From assembly GCA_014281115.1 (NCBI GenBank), contig JACONQ010000001.1, positions 1,364,001-1,428,000 on the forward strand: a stretch of 64,000 nucleotides of DNA, given 5' to 3'. Numbering within the stretch: the stretch's first letter is position 1; every line of letters starts with the position of its first letter. The translations under genes were made by a program, and so were the position numbers. This document shows, piece by piece, positions 1 through 11,242 of the stretch. Below the pieces are notes generated by a model. It saw nothing but the letters and a program-made list of their open reading frames with translations, did not search any database and was not told the DNA's origin. This DNA comes from Laburnicola sp. R22_1. Taxonomy: Eukaryota > Ascomycota > Dothideomycetes > Pleosporales > Didymosphaeriaceae.

Positions 1-167
1 AGCCAAAGCATACTTTCTCCTCATCCTTAGTGCCTTCATAGCACCAAGTCATCTGCTCCTAGCATTGCTCTTCCAATCAATCCTTCATACAGCGCCACCT
101 CAGGCATATTCCTGTGCAGCTAGCTTGCTCTCCGTCTTCCTGTATTACGCTTCACCACCAAGCAAAC

Positions 168-864
168 ATGTCTGCCACACACGCTTATTACCCATCCTAC
201 CCCTCGGGTTCACTGCCCATCAGTATGCCCCAGAAACCCGGATACTACTGCCCTCACCCGCAGAACGTCTACGGCCGCGTGTCAGCGTCACCACCAGAGG
301 AGCCAGAGAGCGTCACTACATCTGGTGTTGCGTCATACGAGCCGTCAGCCACATCAAGCAGCTATGCTGGCAGCGCTAGTGATTACGACTCCACCGGAAC
401 AACCGCAGGCGTGGATCTGCTAGACTACATGGGTGACCGATTGAACCGTTCGTTCGATCCAACACCCCTAGACCGCAGTGTAGCGAAACAGACACAAACG
501 TAAGTTTCACGCCCCTTGAATCCCCGAGATTTCATCTTGTTGCAAACGAACGCAGGAACTAACGAAACGGTAGGTCGGGTGAGCTGAACGCCAAACACCG
601 CGAGCTCCTAGAGCTGCAGGCACTGGCGCAGCAACGAATGGCCGGCGCACGAGCGAACTTTGCAGACGGCATGAGAGCAGCAAAGGATGTACAGAAGGAT
701 CTGCAATGGACGCAGAAACGAGTAGAGTGAGTTCGTCGTGTGTGGTCAGTGCCAGTGCGAAAGGCTGATTTCCGAGCAGTGCTTTGAACAACCGCGCAGC
801 CCGTAAATATCCTGACCAGTACAAGGCCGCTCAGCGCCGGTACCCCGCCCCTGTTGACTACTAG
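168..864 (+). CDS. KXD1: KxDL-domain protein, BLOC-1-type subunit (KXD1-like)
   Basis: Predicted 189-aa protein of the KxDL family, members of which join BLOC-1/BORC-type complexes on endosomes or vacuoles. The coding exons are 168-499, 574-726 and 780-864, with introns 500-573 (GTAAGT..TAG) and 727-779 (GTGAGT..CAG). The first about 110 residues are Ser/Thr/Pro/Tyr-rich and probably disordered. The conserved helical part follows (LNAKHRELLELQALAQQ, then KDLQWTQKRVEALN) and matches the family core, in which a K-D-L motif precedes an aromatic/basic heptad. The protein ends ...RRYPAPVDY. The ATG at 168 is the first methionine that leads into the conserved frame. Seen: exon frames and helical core. 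Known: fungal family members are short and helical. Inferred: endosomal role. Confidence 0.85.
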
Positions 865-3100
865 ACAAACCTTGTCATTAATAGTCGCTCGGCGTTCAAA
901 CGCCTCTGTGGATGTCACGCAATACTTCTCGGTTTACAGAACGACTTTCGGTTACCCTTCACAAAACGATCTAGGCAGAAACATTCTTTCATTCATCTCT
1001 CATACCCAGTATTACTATCTTAGCGGCGTTTCCTCCTTCCTTCCGCTCGATTTGTTCCCAACCCCCCTTTTGTACCCACGAAGCACGATCCAGCCCAATT
1101 GCTTACTCTCTTCATGTCTCCTCGCCGCTTTAACAGTGACCGACCCGGCACCTTGCTTTTTCCCACTTTTTCTGCTGGTTCACGCGCGTCGGTTCGGCCC
1201 GCTGCAAGGCGTCTATGCACGAGGTGACGGACCAGGCGCTCGCCCCAACTACCAGCGCGTGGCTCGCTCTCCTTCGCTTGTTAGCTTGGAACCGAGCCCG
1301 GCGGGCAAGCGAGTGTGATTTGCTGGGCCCTGGCGAATAGCGCGGGGATAGTCCCGGGCATTGTTGGTCTTGGGCCGGACGGTGGGCTTTGGGAGGAGGC
1401 CGTGTGGCTGGGGTGTCACGGGGGGGTTTCTCCTTGGTTTCTCCTTGGTTTCTCATGGGTCTATGGGTCTATGGGTGTGTGGGGCTTTTGTTTGTGATTA
1501 ACGGCCTATCTGTCGGTCCCGGGGCCTGTAGTCTACGGGCTTCCGTGACATGCCGATGTAATGAATCAATCACTATACCTCAATGGGCAAGCATGTGAGC
1601 CTGAGATTGATGTAGTGTGGTGACTAAGCCCTTGAATACTGAGGAGGTTAGAGAGGTTTTGTACACATGTGTCGTATTGAGGGCGCACGATGGATCCACG
1701 TGGATAGATCCATGGATCCACCCATGGATCTGATATCGTCACGTGACCCGATCGATCCCCAGGTCTCTCCACCCATCTGCATATAACAAAGCCTCCAACG
1801 TGTCTTCGGAACATTCATCCGCCGCATGTCTTGGATGAAGTGTCAGACATTGGAACATGGCATCATGATCATACATACGAGTGGCGTTCGCCGACGATTG
1901 GTGGGAGCGGGAGCGACGCGGTTCTGTCAGGTTCATTCTAGGACATGTGTCTTGCTACTATGTAAACTAAGTGATCTTGTGTAAATTGTGGCTTATATGT
2001 GGCTGATGGAGGCGGTTTGCTGGAGATCTGAGAAGGTATGAGTGGTGATTGGGGTTTGGTGATGGGAATCGTCGTCGTCGTGCGCATACTCGCAGTGCAT
2101 GCGAGGTTGCAACTATTCGGGGCGCCGGCTGAGGCTGTGGGCTATATGTTAGACTCGCCATTATCTAGATCTGGGCATCAATGCTGTTTGTGTAGCTGCG
2201 GGATGTAAGCGTGGATGATATTGGGCACTGCTTATGGTAAATGGAGGCTAGGTAGGGGGCAGCAAGTCACTCGGCACCCAGAACTGCCCGTTTGTGAATT
2301 TACTGGACTTCATTAAGTCTTGACAGTAGGATAACCACCAAGTCTCCAATAAAGACCAAATATAAGCTCTACACCTCCTCCAAGCCATCACTATCTCGCA
2401 TACCAGCAACCCGTCCTCACCTGACAGCCCATCTGTTGTGCACTTTAGCCCTGAAACTCATCGCTTCCGAGATGACATGATATCTGGTGCGACAGACGGG
2501 TAGAGACCGGCGTTGCGGCCCAAGTGCGACAGTTTGACAGTAGATGCGAGGATCGCGAGGTCGGTGAGCAAGATTTGTGGTGATGGGTAGCATGCAGACG
2601 GGTCTTAGCGTACGGGTGTACCGGTGGGCAGGGTCTCCGGGCTCGCTTGCTCCGATGGTGGTACTGTGGCGACGGATAGAACGTTGGGGCTGCGTAACGT
2701 GGCTTTGAAGCTAGTTGGTGAAGTGCAGATGGATTGTGAGTAACTTTTTCCGTATGCTGGGGATTCGCGTGACCCTTCTTGGTGTTGCTTGTTGGACATT
2801 GCTACGACGGTCAGATAACCTGCGTATGTGGTTTGGGCCATGCCAGAGATTCTGAGTGGCCACTAAGATATGCTCGATTTTAAAGAGCTAGTGCGAGGAA
2901 CTTCTAAATTTGGTGTATGCTGTTCGATTATCATTTTGCTGGACTGCCAGTAGGTTGGCGCGCTGGCCCAGAGATCCTTGTTTGTGCAGAATGCCCTTGA
3001 AACAAAAGGCTTCCGTGTTTGTTCTCCCAGAGCAGAAGGAGTTAAGTAACCTTCTGTCATTGAGACAATTGTGCAGGCCAATTTGTTCACTGGACTGATG
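865..3100. other. Intergenic stretch, no gene recognised
   Basis: About 2.2 kb with only short open frames lacking recognisable motifs or coherent splice structure. It holds a run of palindromes and two CACGTG E-boxes near 1691-1750 (listed separately). It probably contains the 3' ends of both flanking transcripts. Confidence 0.6.
1691..1747. promoter_or_regulatory. Cluster of short perfect palindromes with two CACGTG E-boxes
   Basis: Perfect palindromes occur at 1694-1705 (ATCCACGTGGAT), 1707-1718 (GATCCATGGATC), 1732-1737 (GATATC) and 1738-1747 (GTCACGTGAC). The first and last contain CACGTG, the core site of bHLH factors such as Cbf1 or SREBP-like proteins. It lies far from any recognised start codon, so a regulatory role is inference. 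Confidence 0.3.
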
Positions 3101-3697
3101 TCAGGAAAGCGCAAAGCTCCGTCCCTTCCGTTCGTTCATCGTTTTCTCCCATGGATCCTCAACAAAGCTGGGAAGGAAATAAGCAGTATCGCCGGTCTCA
3201 TCATCCCTGACCCCGTGCCGTAGAGCGTTCAATTCGGCTCGAGAGATTGAGGGACCACCGAACGACACCATCGACGTGGCATCAGGATCGTCTTGAGGTA
3301 GCGATACCGCGGTTTGACCTTCCCCTCCTCGTGCTGGCCTTTCTGGCAGATCAGATCCCCTGGATAGAAACGCTGCCAGACCCGCGGCTGGCTGCTTCTC
3401 CTTTTGATTTTGTTTCTGTGTGGTTTTGCTCTTGGTCGTTGCCTCATGTGACTCGAATACGCGACTGGTGTCCAGGAGAGCGGTGTCTTCCTCGGGATTA
3501 CGTAGAGGGTTAGGCCTATTGCCTCCGTCGTCCGCCTTGGCCTGGGGCCTTGTTCCTAGACGTGTTGTGTTGGCTCCGCTTGCATCATCGACTGTCGCCT
3601 TGGGGGAGTTTGTTTGGTCATATTTCCGCTTCTTGGTGCCGCCAAATGAGGAGAAGCCCATGGCAGCCGCGATGTCTTCATCTTCCATGCCATCCAT
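3101..3697 (-). CDS. Conserved hypothetical basic protein with N-terminal MGFSSFGG motif
   Basis: Single-exon frame of 198 aa. It opens with an acidic stretch (MDGMEDEDIAAAMGFSSFGG) followed at once by a basic KKRKYD, which looks like a nuclear localisation signal. The middle is polar, Lys/Gln-rich and probably disordered; the end has a more ordered segment (VSFGGPSISRAELNALRHG and AYFLPSFVEDPWE). The MGF-S-FG pattern loosely recalls the C-terminal motif of the tri-snRNP 27K protein, but this is not enough to name it. The start used is the ATG at 3697; a second ATG three codons on (3688) is equally possible. It is transcribed away from the membrane-protein gene at 4053, leaving about 355 bp as a shared promoter. 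I do not recognise a function. Confidence 0.65.
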   Translation of the reverse strand: MDGMEDEDIAAAMGFSSFGGTKKRKYDQTNSPKATVDDASGANTTRLGTRPQAKADDGGNRPNPLRNPEEDTALLDTSRVFESHEATTKSKTTQKQNQKEKQPAAGLAAFLSRGSDLPERPARGGEGQTAVSLPQDDPDATSMVSFGGPSISRAELNALRHGVRDDETGDTAYFLPSFVEDPWEKTMNERKGRSFALS

Positions 3698-4052
3698 TCT
3701 GAATCTCAACGAGGAATGACAGGCCGGGCGTTTTGGTTGAAATGGGAACGAAAGGGTGTGGTCGAGGTTCTGGCCAGGTGGATCGCGTAGCACGACCTGC
3801 ACGATGACGCGCATGGCTTGGCATGAGCGAGGCGCACAGGATGCGCATCGCGCCAGCCATAGCTTCCTCTTCGTGTCGTGACTGTCGTCCGTCGTGCCGC
3901 CATGGGCGCATCTCTCAGATAGCCGTCGCCGCGCTGTTGTGTCGCGAAGATGAGCGAGCCTCCGCGCTTCTTGCGGCCGAGCGTAAGTGCCTGTTCTTTG
4001 GGGCTTTGTTGATGATGAAGCTCATGATGCACCGCAGCTGCGGTCGGCCACC

Positions 4053-7000
4053 ATGGTGCAAGCCAGAACGGGCGAGCGAATCAAAAAGGCCTTCACCCTC
4101 CGCCGGTCGCGTGCGAGATCGCGTACGAGATCGCACGCTTCCTCCTCCGAGTTCCTCCTCCGCCCCGGCCAGTCTGATCCCGACCGCCATAGAGACATGG
4201 GGAGGATCGAAGCTCTCACGAGGCGGCTCAAGGCCACGGCACGGCAAACTTACGCATACGCAACCTCCCCGACCGGCATCGGTATCCTGAAATGCTCGCT
4301 GGCATATATCCTAGGCTGCTTGGCAACCTTTGTGCCCGCAATAGCAAGCTTGTTGGGCAGAAACGACGGCAAGCACATCGTCGCTACCATCACCGTGTAC
4401 TTCCATCCAGCTCGCTCCGTTGGCAGCATGATAGAGGCCATCTTGTGCGCCTTTGCAGCCTTCTTGTATGCAGCCTTCGTTTCGTTTACGAGCATGGCTG
4501 TGAGCGTCTTCTTCAGCCGGCACCACATGCGCGTTGTCGGGCACGTAATAGTGCTCGTCATCTTCTGTGGCGGCGGCTTAGGCTTAGTTGGGTGGACGAA
4601 GCAGAGGCTTGGAAACCCTCTGGTCAATATTGCCTGTTCCCTGACATCCCTAACCTTGATCACCGTTTTGACCAAGGAAGGAGCCGTCCAGGCTGCTATG
4701 TTCTCTTACAACAAGGTCTGGCAGGTCTTGAAGATGGTCATCATGGGGACCGTTGCGTCGTCCGCTGTCTCGTTGCTGATCCGGCCCTCGTCAGCGCGAA
4801 CCGAATTTCGAGATACATTCATCAAGGCCACTGATGCTATGGGCGAGATGCTCACGCACATTACCCGTAGTTTTCTATCCGGATCAGAGGCGGATCTGAA
4901 GACTCCCTCGTTCCTGACCTCATCCGATCAAAGTCGGTCGACGTACAAGACGCTTGTCAAGAACCTCGGAGAAGCCAAATATGAACACTACGTTCTCGGT
5001 ACCGAAGAAGAGTACAAGATCGCATCCCGACTAGTCAAGTGTCTCGAACGGTTAATACAAAGCATCGGTGGATTGCGGAGCGCAGCGGAAACGCAATTCA
5101 CGCTACTGGCGCAGACTGACACGACGAATGGCACTGCTAGACCTGACGCATCGGAGATGAGTACCCGCAGCTCAATTGTTTCATCCATTGACAACCACTC
5201 TTCTCCTATACTTTCCCCCTCGTTGAGTCTGACCGAGCGCCGAAGTAGCATACTTGCTTCGATCGACGAACTCCCGGAAAGCTCCGCCGAAGTCTCGGGT
5301 GATGAATCTGGTCGAACGAACGGCAGCCCTTGGCAACTACCGCAGACTCTTCAGGGCAGCCTAACTCCTGCAGACATGTTCACCGTCTTCTTATCTCATC
5401 TAGGCCCTTCTATGGTAGGATATCCATTTCTACTGAGATGTAGCTGTCTAACAAGCTCAGAAATCCCTCGCACACACACTTCGAGAGGTCCTGGATGAGC
5501 TTCCGTTTGGGCCTGGTCCTGAGTACGAAATGGCAATCAATGAACACTTTCGACACAGCCTCATTGATGCTACCGCTCTCTTCATAAACGCCAGGAAAGA
5601 AGCTCTGGTGATGCTATACAGAAACAAGGTCCCAGTGAAGACAGGCTCAGTGGAAGTGGCTGCAGATTTTGAAGAAGTTGCTGCCAGCTGTGGTTTCTTT
5701 TCTGCGTCTCTGCAGGATTTCGCGGAGGACATGGTCTCCTTTCTCGATGTGTTGGAGCAGCTGAAAGAAGACGCGAAACGCCATCCGCGCAAACGGACAT
5801 GGGGCTGGCTGAAATTCTGGAAGGGTTGGAAATGGTTCCAAAAGCTAAAATCAAAAGGTGACCTGGGTAAGGCTCAATACTTCTTTCAATTGTCGCATCC
5901 TCTGATTATCACTAGAGAACTCCAGCTTGCTAGATGACCGAGGAGACCAAGACATTGCACGACAGATACGACGACCTATCTACCGAAAGTCTACGCGAGG
6001 TGATCCGAACAAGTCAATCGACGAGCAACCGCTTACCTACCGGGTGTGGCTCAGACTCAGCGTATTCCGGCGAGACGACATTCGGTACGCCTTCAAGGTC
6101 GGCATTGGCGCTGTCCTGTACGCTATGTGGTCATTCATCCCTGAAACGAGAGAGTTCTATGGGCACTGGCGAGGCGAGTGGGGACTTCTGTCGTACATGT
6201 TGGTCTGTTCGATGGTATGTGTCTGTGTGAAATTCTCCGATACATGCTAAAATCTGTCGCCAGACTATCGGTGCTTCTAATACCACTGGCTTCCACCGTT
6301 TCTTTGGTACATGTCTTGGCGCTGTCTATGCCATTATTGCGTGGATCGCGGCCGACGAGAATCCATTTGTCCTTGGCTTCTTCGGCTGGCTCGTGTCGCT
6401 CCAGTGTTTCTACATCATCATTGGAAAAGGCAAAGGGCCTATGGGACGATTTATCATGCTGACCTACAACCTCTCTGCACTCTATGCTTACTCACTGTCA
6501 GCAAAAGATGATGAAGATGACGAAGACGAGGGAGGTATCTCGCCAGAAATTTGGGAGATTGTACTCCACCGTGTTGTGGCGGTCATGATAGGGTGTATTT
6601 GGGGTATCATCATCACACGACTTATTTGGCCCATCTCCGCGCGGAAGAAGGTGAAGAAAGGCATCTCGATTCTCTGGCTTAAGATGGGCCTCATCTGGAA
6701 GCGCGGACCGCTTCGCACACTTCTCAAATCCGACGAAAGCGGATTAGAAGCACGGATTCCATACATGACACCTCGCGAAGACATTGAGCTTCACAGGTTC
6801 CTCAACGCCCTTGATTCGCTGCGCAAGTCAGCTTCCTCGGAGTTCGAACTCAAGGGGCCGTTCCCAGACAAGACGTTTAAGGTTATACTAGAAGCAACGA
6901 GCCGCATGCTCGACAGCTTCCACGAGATGAATGTTACCATCCTGAAGGATCTCAAAGCAACTGAAGGCGAGAAGGAGATTCTGAAGTATACTCAAACGGA

Positions 7001-7400
7001 ATGGACCGAGCTGAGCTGGCGCATTAGTCATTTGTTCTCCGGTAAGCATGCCACCATCTTTTTGGCAGATCTTTGTTGGCTAACGCATCTAGTCATGGCA
7101 TCTTCTATGAAGCTCGAATACCCGCTTAGCGCTGTATTGCCCAACATTGAGCGTCCAAGAGACCGATTGCTAGCGAAGATCTTCGAGTTCAGAAAGTCAG
7201 ACTTTGGGAAGGTTGCCAAGGATGATGATTATGAGTTGTTGTATGCTTATGGTATGTGCCCAATCCGTGAGAAACGGGGAGTTGCTAAACAATGCTCAGC
7301 TCTCGTAACTGCACAGCTGGCGCAAGAGCTCAACATCATCGGACAGGAGATCGAGAAACTTTATGGTGTGCTTGACGAATATGACCTGAAGCTCCAGTAG
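4053..7400 (+). CDS. FUSC/aromatic-acid-exporter-like membrane protein (ArAE_2 family)
   Basis: Predicted 1,034-aa integral membrane protein of the fungal ArAE_2/FUSC-like group (related to Bre4-type proteins), a family of putative anion or aromatic-acid efflux proteins. Exons: 4053-5414, 5461-5866, 5916-6214, 6264-7041, 7093-7251, 7300-7400; the five introns are 46-51 nt. There are two blocks of hydrophobic helices: residues about 75-255 (for example CSLAYILGCLATFVPAIASLL) and a second beginning near YAFKVGIGAVLYAMWSFIPE. The second contains the family hallmarks FYGHWRGEWGLLSYM, TTGFHRFFGTCLG and a terminal RLIWP. Between and after them are soluble regions, including an acidic DDEDDEDEGG loop and the C-terminal conserved MKLEYPLSAVLPNIERPRDRLL. 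The start ATG sits in a perfect GCCACCATGG context. The transported substrate is unknown. Confidence 0.85.
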
Positions 7401-8046
7401 TGTCGCTGCCAAATGGAACTAGAACACTACCAGTTTAAGGCGATGGTTTGCTTGTGCTCAGACGTGAAAGGTCAACTTCAAGAGGACAGGGTACATTCCA
7501 ATCGATGGCGCAGTGTCTCATTCCGGGATGTGACTCATAATGAGTTTTGGGGATGAGCGGCTTTTTCCGACCACTTGCAAAATACCGAGAATAACTTGTA
7601 AACTATGAGTCATGAACGTGATCGACATGACACTGTGGTGCAATTCAACTGATTCCGTGGCGTACTGAGAGCCCTGGAGAGTAGCCCGTGCCCCACGGTA
7701 AGTGGTTACAGCTTCGTTCTAGTGCCTTTTTACTACTTGTTCTAGAGTAGTAACCCATAAGCCATTCCGTAAACTAGACCTATAACCAATCATCTATAAT
7801 CGTCTCTTACAAATAGATCCTTTTATGAACAAATACGTTTCAATTCCGTTCCACTTCTTCGAGCATTATCGTGTTCTACGTTGTGTCACATAAGGCGTAC
7901 GATGAGATTGCGCTAGCTTCTTACGGGTTGCTTCGCCAAGACACGTTAGCGCTGTGGAGCTAAGCGAGGGCATTTTGAATCCCGCACAAGTCTGTAGGCA
8001 CTTCATCAACTCCAACGACCGTCGCCGACAAACCAGCCCATCCAAA
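7401..8046. other. Intergenic region upstream of eL19
   Basis: About 650 bp holding the 3' end of the membrane-protein gene and the promoter of the ribosomal-protein gene. I see no further gene or repeat. Confidence 0.6.
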
Positions 8047-8970
8047 ATGTAAGAATTGCGAATCCCAATATCTTCCCACGCCGTAGGCGCCTCGATTACA
8101 GCGTTCTACATCTCCCCCAGGGCGCCATGTCGTCAGACAAGCGTGTCCAACGTGGCGATAACCCCTCTTTGCCCAACACCCTCCACAGCGCCCACAAGAG
8201 TGTCAGAAACTCATTTGCTGATGCTCAATGCCTCTAGGGTCAACCTCCGCACGCAGAAGCGCCTTGCGGCGTCAGTTGTCGGCTGCGGAAAGCGCAAGAT
8301 CTGGCTCGACCCGAACGAAGTCAACGAGATCTCCAACGCCAACTCTCGCCAAACCATCCGCAAGCTCGTCGACGATGGCCTTATCATCCGCAAGCCGGTC
8401 ACCATGCACTCGCGAGCCCGCGCCCGAGAGCTGACTGCTGCCCGACGGATCGGCCGACACCGAGGTTTCGGTAAGAGGAAGGGTACCGCGGATGCTCGTA
8501 TGCCCAGGTATGCACCACATCACTGCATTGGCTTTGGAAGACGGATTACCACGAGAAGCCATATTGCATTTTCTACGGATGGTCGCTGATGCGGGGTTCT
8601 AGCCAAATTCTTTGGATGCGCCGCCTCCGTGTCCTCCGCCGCCTTCTTGTGAAGTACCGCGCCGCCGGCAAGATCGACAAGCACCTCTACCATGAGCTGT
8701 ACCACCTCTCCAAGGGTAACACCTTCAAGCACAAGCGTGCTCTCGTTGAACACGTACGTTGCCATGACATCATGACTATGTCAGCTCCGCTACAGTTCAC
8801 CAGACTGACCAGCGTTGTAGATCCACAAGGCCAAGGCCGAGAAGGCCCGCGAGCGGGTTCTCAAGGAGGAGATGGATGCCAAGCGTGCGAAGACCAAGGC
8901 TGCGCGCGAGAGGAGGCAGGAGCGTCTACAGCAGAAGAGGCTGGAGCTGGCTGGTGGCGACGAGGAGTAG
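8047..8970 (+). CDS. RPL19: 60S ribosomal protein eL19
   Basis: 190-aa large-subunit ribosomal protein, the usual fungal length. Exons: 8047-8048, 8238-8507, 8603-8753, 8821-8970. The first exon contributes only AT of the start codon: the 189-nt first intron (GTAAGA..TAG, 8049-8237) interrupts the ATG itself, and splicing gives [13 protein letters not shown], the canonical N terminus. Other hallmarks are [64 protein letters not shown] and the basic C-terminal helix [20 protein letters not shown]. An intron in or right after the start codon is common in fungal ribosomal-protein genes. Nothing is odd about the protein. Confidence 0.97.
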
Positions 8971-9389
8971 ACGGACGTGGCATGAACATTCTGGCGTGGG
9001 CTTTCTTAAAGGCAAAGGAGGCGTCTCATCTCCTTTCTAAATGGGGCATATGCGGTCACGTTTCCATGTACGTCTGGGTTATTGCAAAAGGGCTCTTCTC
9101 TCTAAGCATACTCAACCGCCTCGACTGCCTTCCGACTCGATGCATGATGTCCTTACATAGGGTAATGGGAGCATTGAGTTAGAAACGGGCGGTCGCTATC
9201 ATCAGCTTTTGGTATAGTGATGTATTGTTGGGCTGTGTAGAGTGATGAGCTTCCCTGTCTGCTCTAATGAAACTACCCAGCCATGTCGCCCAAACAAAAA
9301 TAACAACGCCATAGTATATACCTTTCCGTGGGTATCGAGCAGCCGTAACGCCAACAGACCTGTTGTCAACTTATTAAATCTACTGAGTG
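8971..9389. other. Convergent 3' intergenic region
   Basis: Short region between the stop codons of eL19 (+) and SPT3 (-). It holds 3' UTR sequence only, as far as can be seen. Confidence 0.5.
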
Positions 9390-10908
9390 TTAGCCATGCG
9401 CGATGCAATAGGAGCATACACTCACCAGCTTCAACGCAGACCGATGCACGCTCTTGGTGAAGTTCAGCATCGCTTTGCTCTTGTTGTTCCCCCTCTGCAG
9501 CCTCCGATACGCCTCCTGCACATGACCTGGCTGCACCGGCTCTCTTGCCTCCTCTGGTGGGTCGAACAGTCCCCTCTCCCTCTTCCTCTTCAGACGATTC
9601 TGCTCTGCGCCTCCCCTGGTGGTCTTCTTGTATAGATCTTCTGCATCCTTGACTTTCAACGCCTCCTCCGTAAGGGTCTGCACAATTTCGAACGTCAAGA
9701 AGCCTAGGATGTCGATGATATCATCACTGGGTTTCGAATCTGTGATGAGGCCAAAGCCCGCCCATTCCTTGAACCGCTTGCCCTTGCGATAAGTGAATGA
9801 GGCTTGTCGACAGTCGGACCAATGCACGTACTCCTCCCTAGTCATATTCTTGGTGCGCTCGTCTGCGTTCTTGAGGCGCTGTAAAGTGGCGAAGTTCATC
9901 TCCTCTTCTTCCTCGTCTTCGACATCGTCCATCAGGGGTGGATTCTCTCCAAAGAACGACTGCACCTCCCATACCAATTCCACCTTTGCCCTCTTTGCCT
10001 TCTTCCCTGCATCACCCGGCGCCGCGGGTCCCGCTCCTACCACGCCCGCCGCCAAATCTGCGTCTCCAGCCGCGACATCAGCACCGGCATCGCCGCCCTT
10101 GTCGTCACTGTCCTTGACCGACCGACGGACATCTTTCCACTGTAGAAAGTGACGCAGACGCGAGATCTTGGCGCGGTCGTGCCGAATGAGCATGAAGAGG
10201 TCGTCGGTGCCGATTGATTTTGAACCGCGGCGTGTGGCTAGAACGGTGCATTCGCGGAGGATGTGTTGGACTTGGTCTTGCACGATGGACTCGATGAGAG
10301 TAGTGGTTTCGGGGGAGGGTTCACCGGTTTCGCCAGACACGAACATCATCTGGATTAGGGCTGTTAGAGAGTGACCGTGGGTGTTGACGATGGGAGATTG
10401 TGTGTAGAGAGACATGGTGTGTTGTGTTGGAGAAAGAAAGGAGGCGAGTGTTGTATGACTCAAGGGTAGAGAAGGTGGGAGGTCGGAGCGGCTTTTTGTG
10501 TAACGGAGAGAGTGGATAGGATGGAAGCGAATATATAGAGTGTAGGTGAGATGGGAGTGGGGATTGGTGGTGAGAGAGAGAAAAGACGTGGCAACGCCAC
10601 ACGCTCGAAGAGAGTACTGAGAGAAATGAAATGAAGCAGGAAAACGATGCCGAAAAACATGCGAATAACAAATGGAGGCATAGGTGATAGCTCAGAGCTT
10701 CGAGGCGGCTTGATGTGCAGGCCACCGACTCGACCCAGGGAAGTCGGACGGTTGGCACTCCCTCAACAGGAACGTGCCTTCTCTTTCTCAAGAAAACGAA
10801 ATGAGACTTAGATTCGAACATGCAGAAAGACGCGACTCGAGGGCCAGAAAAGCGACGTACCTGCTGGATCTCGGTCCGGTACTTCGCCATCTTGTCCCTG
10901 TCGGCCAT
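9390..10908 (-). CDS. SPT3: SAGA complex subunit Spt3
   Basis: Orthologue of Spt3, the SAGA subunit with paired histone-fold (TFIID-18/TAF13-like) domains that helps recruit TBP. Exon 1 (10908-10861) encodes [16 protein letters not shown]; exon 2 starts at 10349 with [16 protein letters not shown], giving the contiguous N terminus seen across fungi. The intron between them (10350-10860) is 511 nt, about ten times the local norm. Further hallmarks are [41 protein letters not shown], an acidic [41 protein letters not shown] sequence and [16 protein letters not shown]. The end is uncertain. Reading through gives a stop at 9390; splicing a 43-nt GTGAGT..CAG intron (9383-9425) would end the protein right after SALKL with a stop at 9380, which matches the usual Spt3 C terminus better. 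It is divergent from DPH5. Confidence 0.93.
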
Positions 10909-11242
10909 AATGTCCAACTCTTACCAAGGCGGACTCGGGTTTCAAAAAATTCAGTGCATATGCCTGGAGCGCACTTCAACAGTTAGCAGGCGGTCCTAGG
11001 AACGAAGAGGGCGCGGTGGTGGGGCGTGCGGTGGTTTGGCGGTTTGCGCGCGAGTGCTTGCGGTTGCATTCCCATGGGCCAAACGCCAAACGCGCGGAAG
11101 GGCGGCCGGCTTGCTTGCTTGGCTCAGCCCTGCGCCCGGCCAGCCCCGCCAAAAGCTCGAGGGCCCGTGAAGTTCGCGACAACCCCCACCACAGCACGGA
11201 CAGCATTCACGGAAAGCTTCACCGTGCACACGACCCCTCATC
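10909..11242. promoter_or_regulatory. Shared divergent promoter SPT3 / DPH5
   Basis: 334 bp separate the Spt3 start (10908, -) from the DPH5 start (11243, +). No other coding sequence lies between them, so the two genes must share this control region. No specific site is assigned. Confidence 0.6.

Noticed and set aside
8049..8237. Possible snoRNA inside the first eL19 intron
   Set aside because: Searched by eye for C/D boxes and an H/ACA pattern; no properly spaced pair was found.
10321..10917. 198-codon minus frame covering the SPT3 first intron
   Set aside because: Only its first 16 codons belong to SPT3. The remainder is Ser/Leu/His-rich translation of pyrimidine-rich promoter-like sequence.
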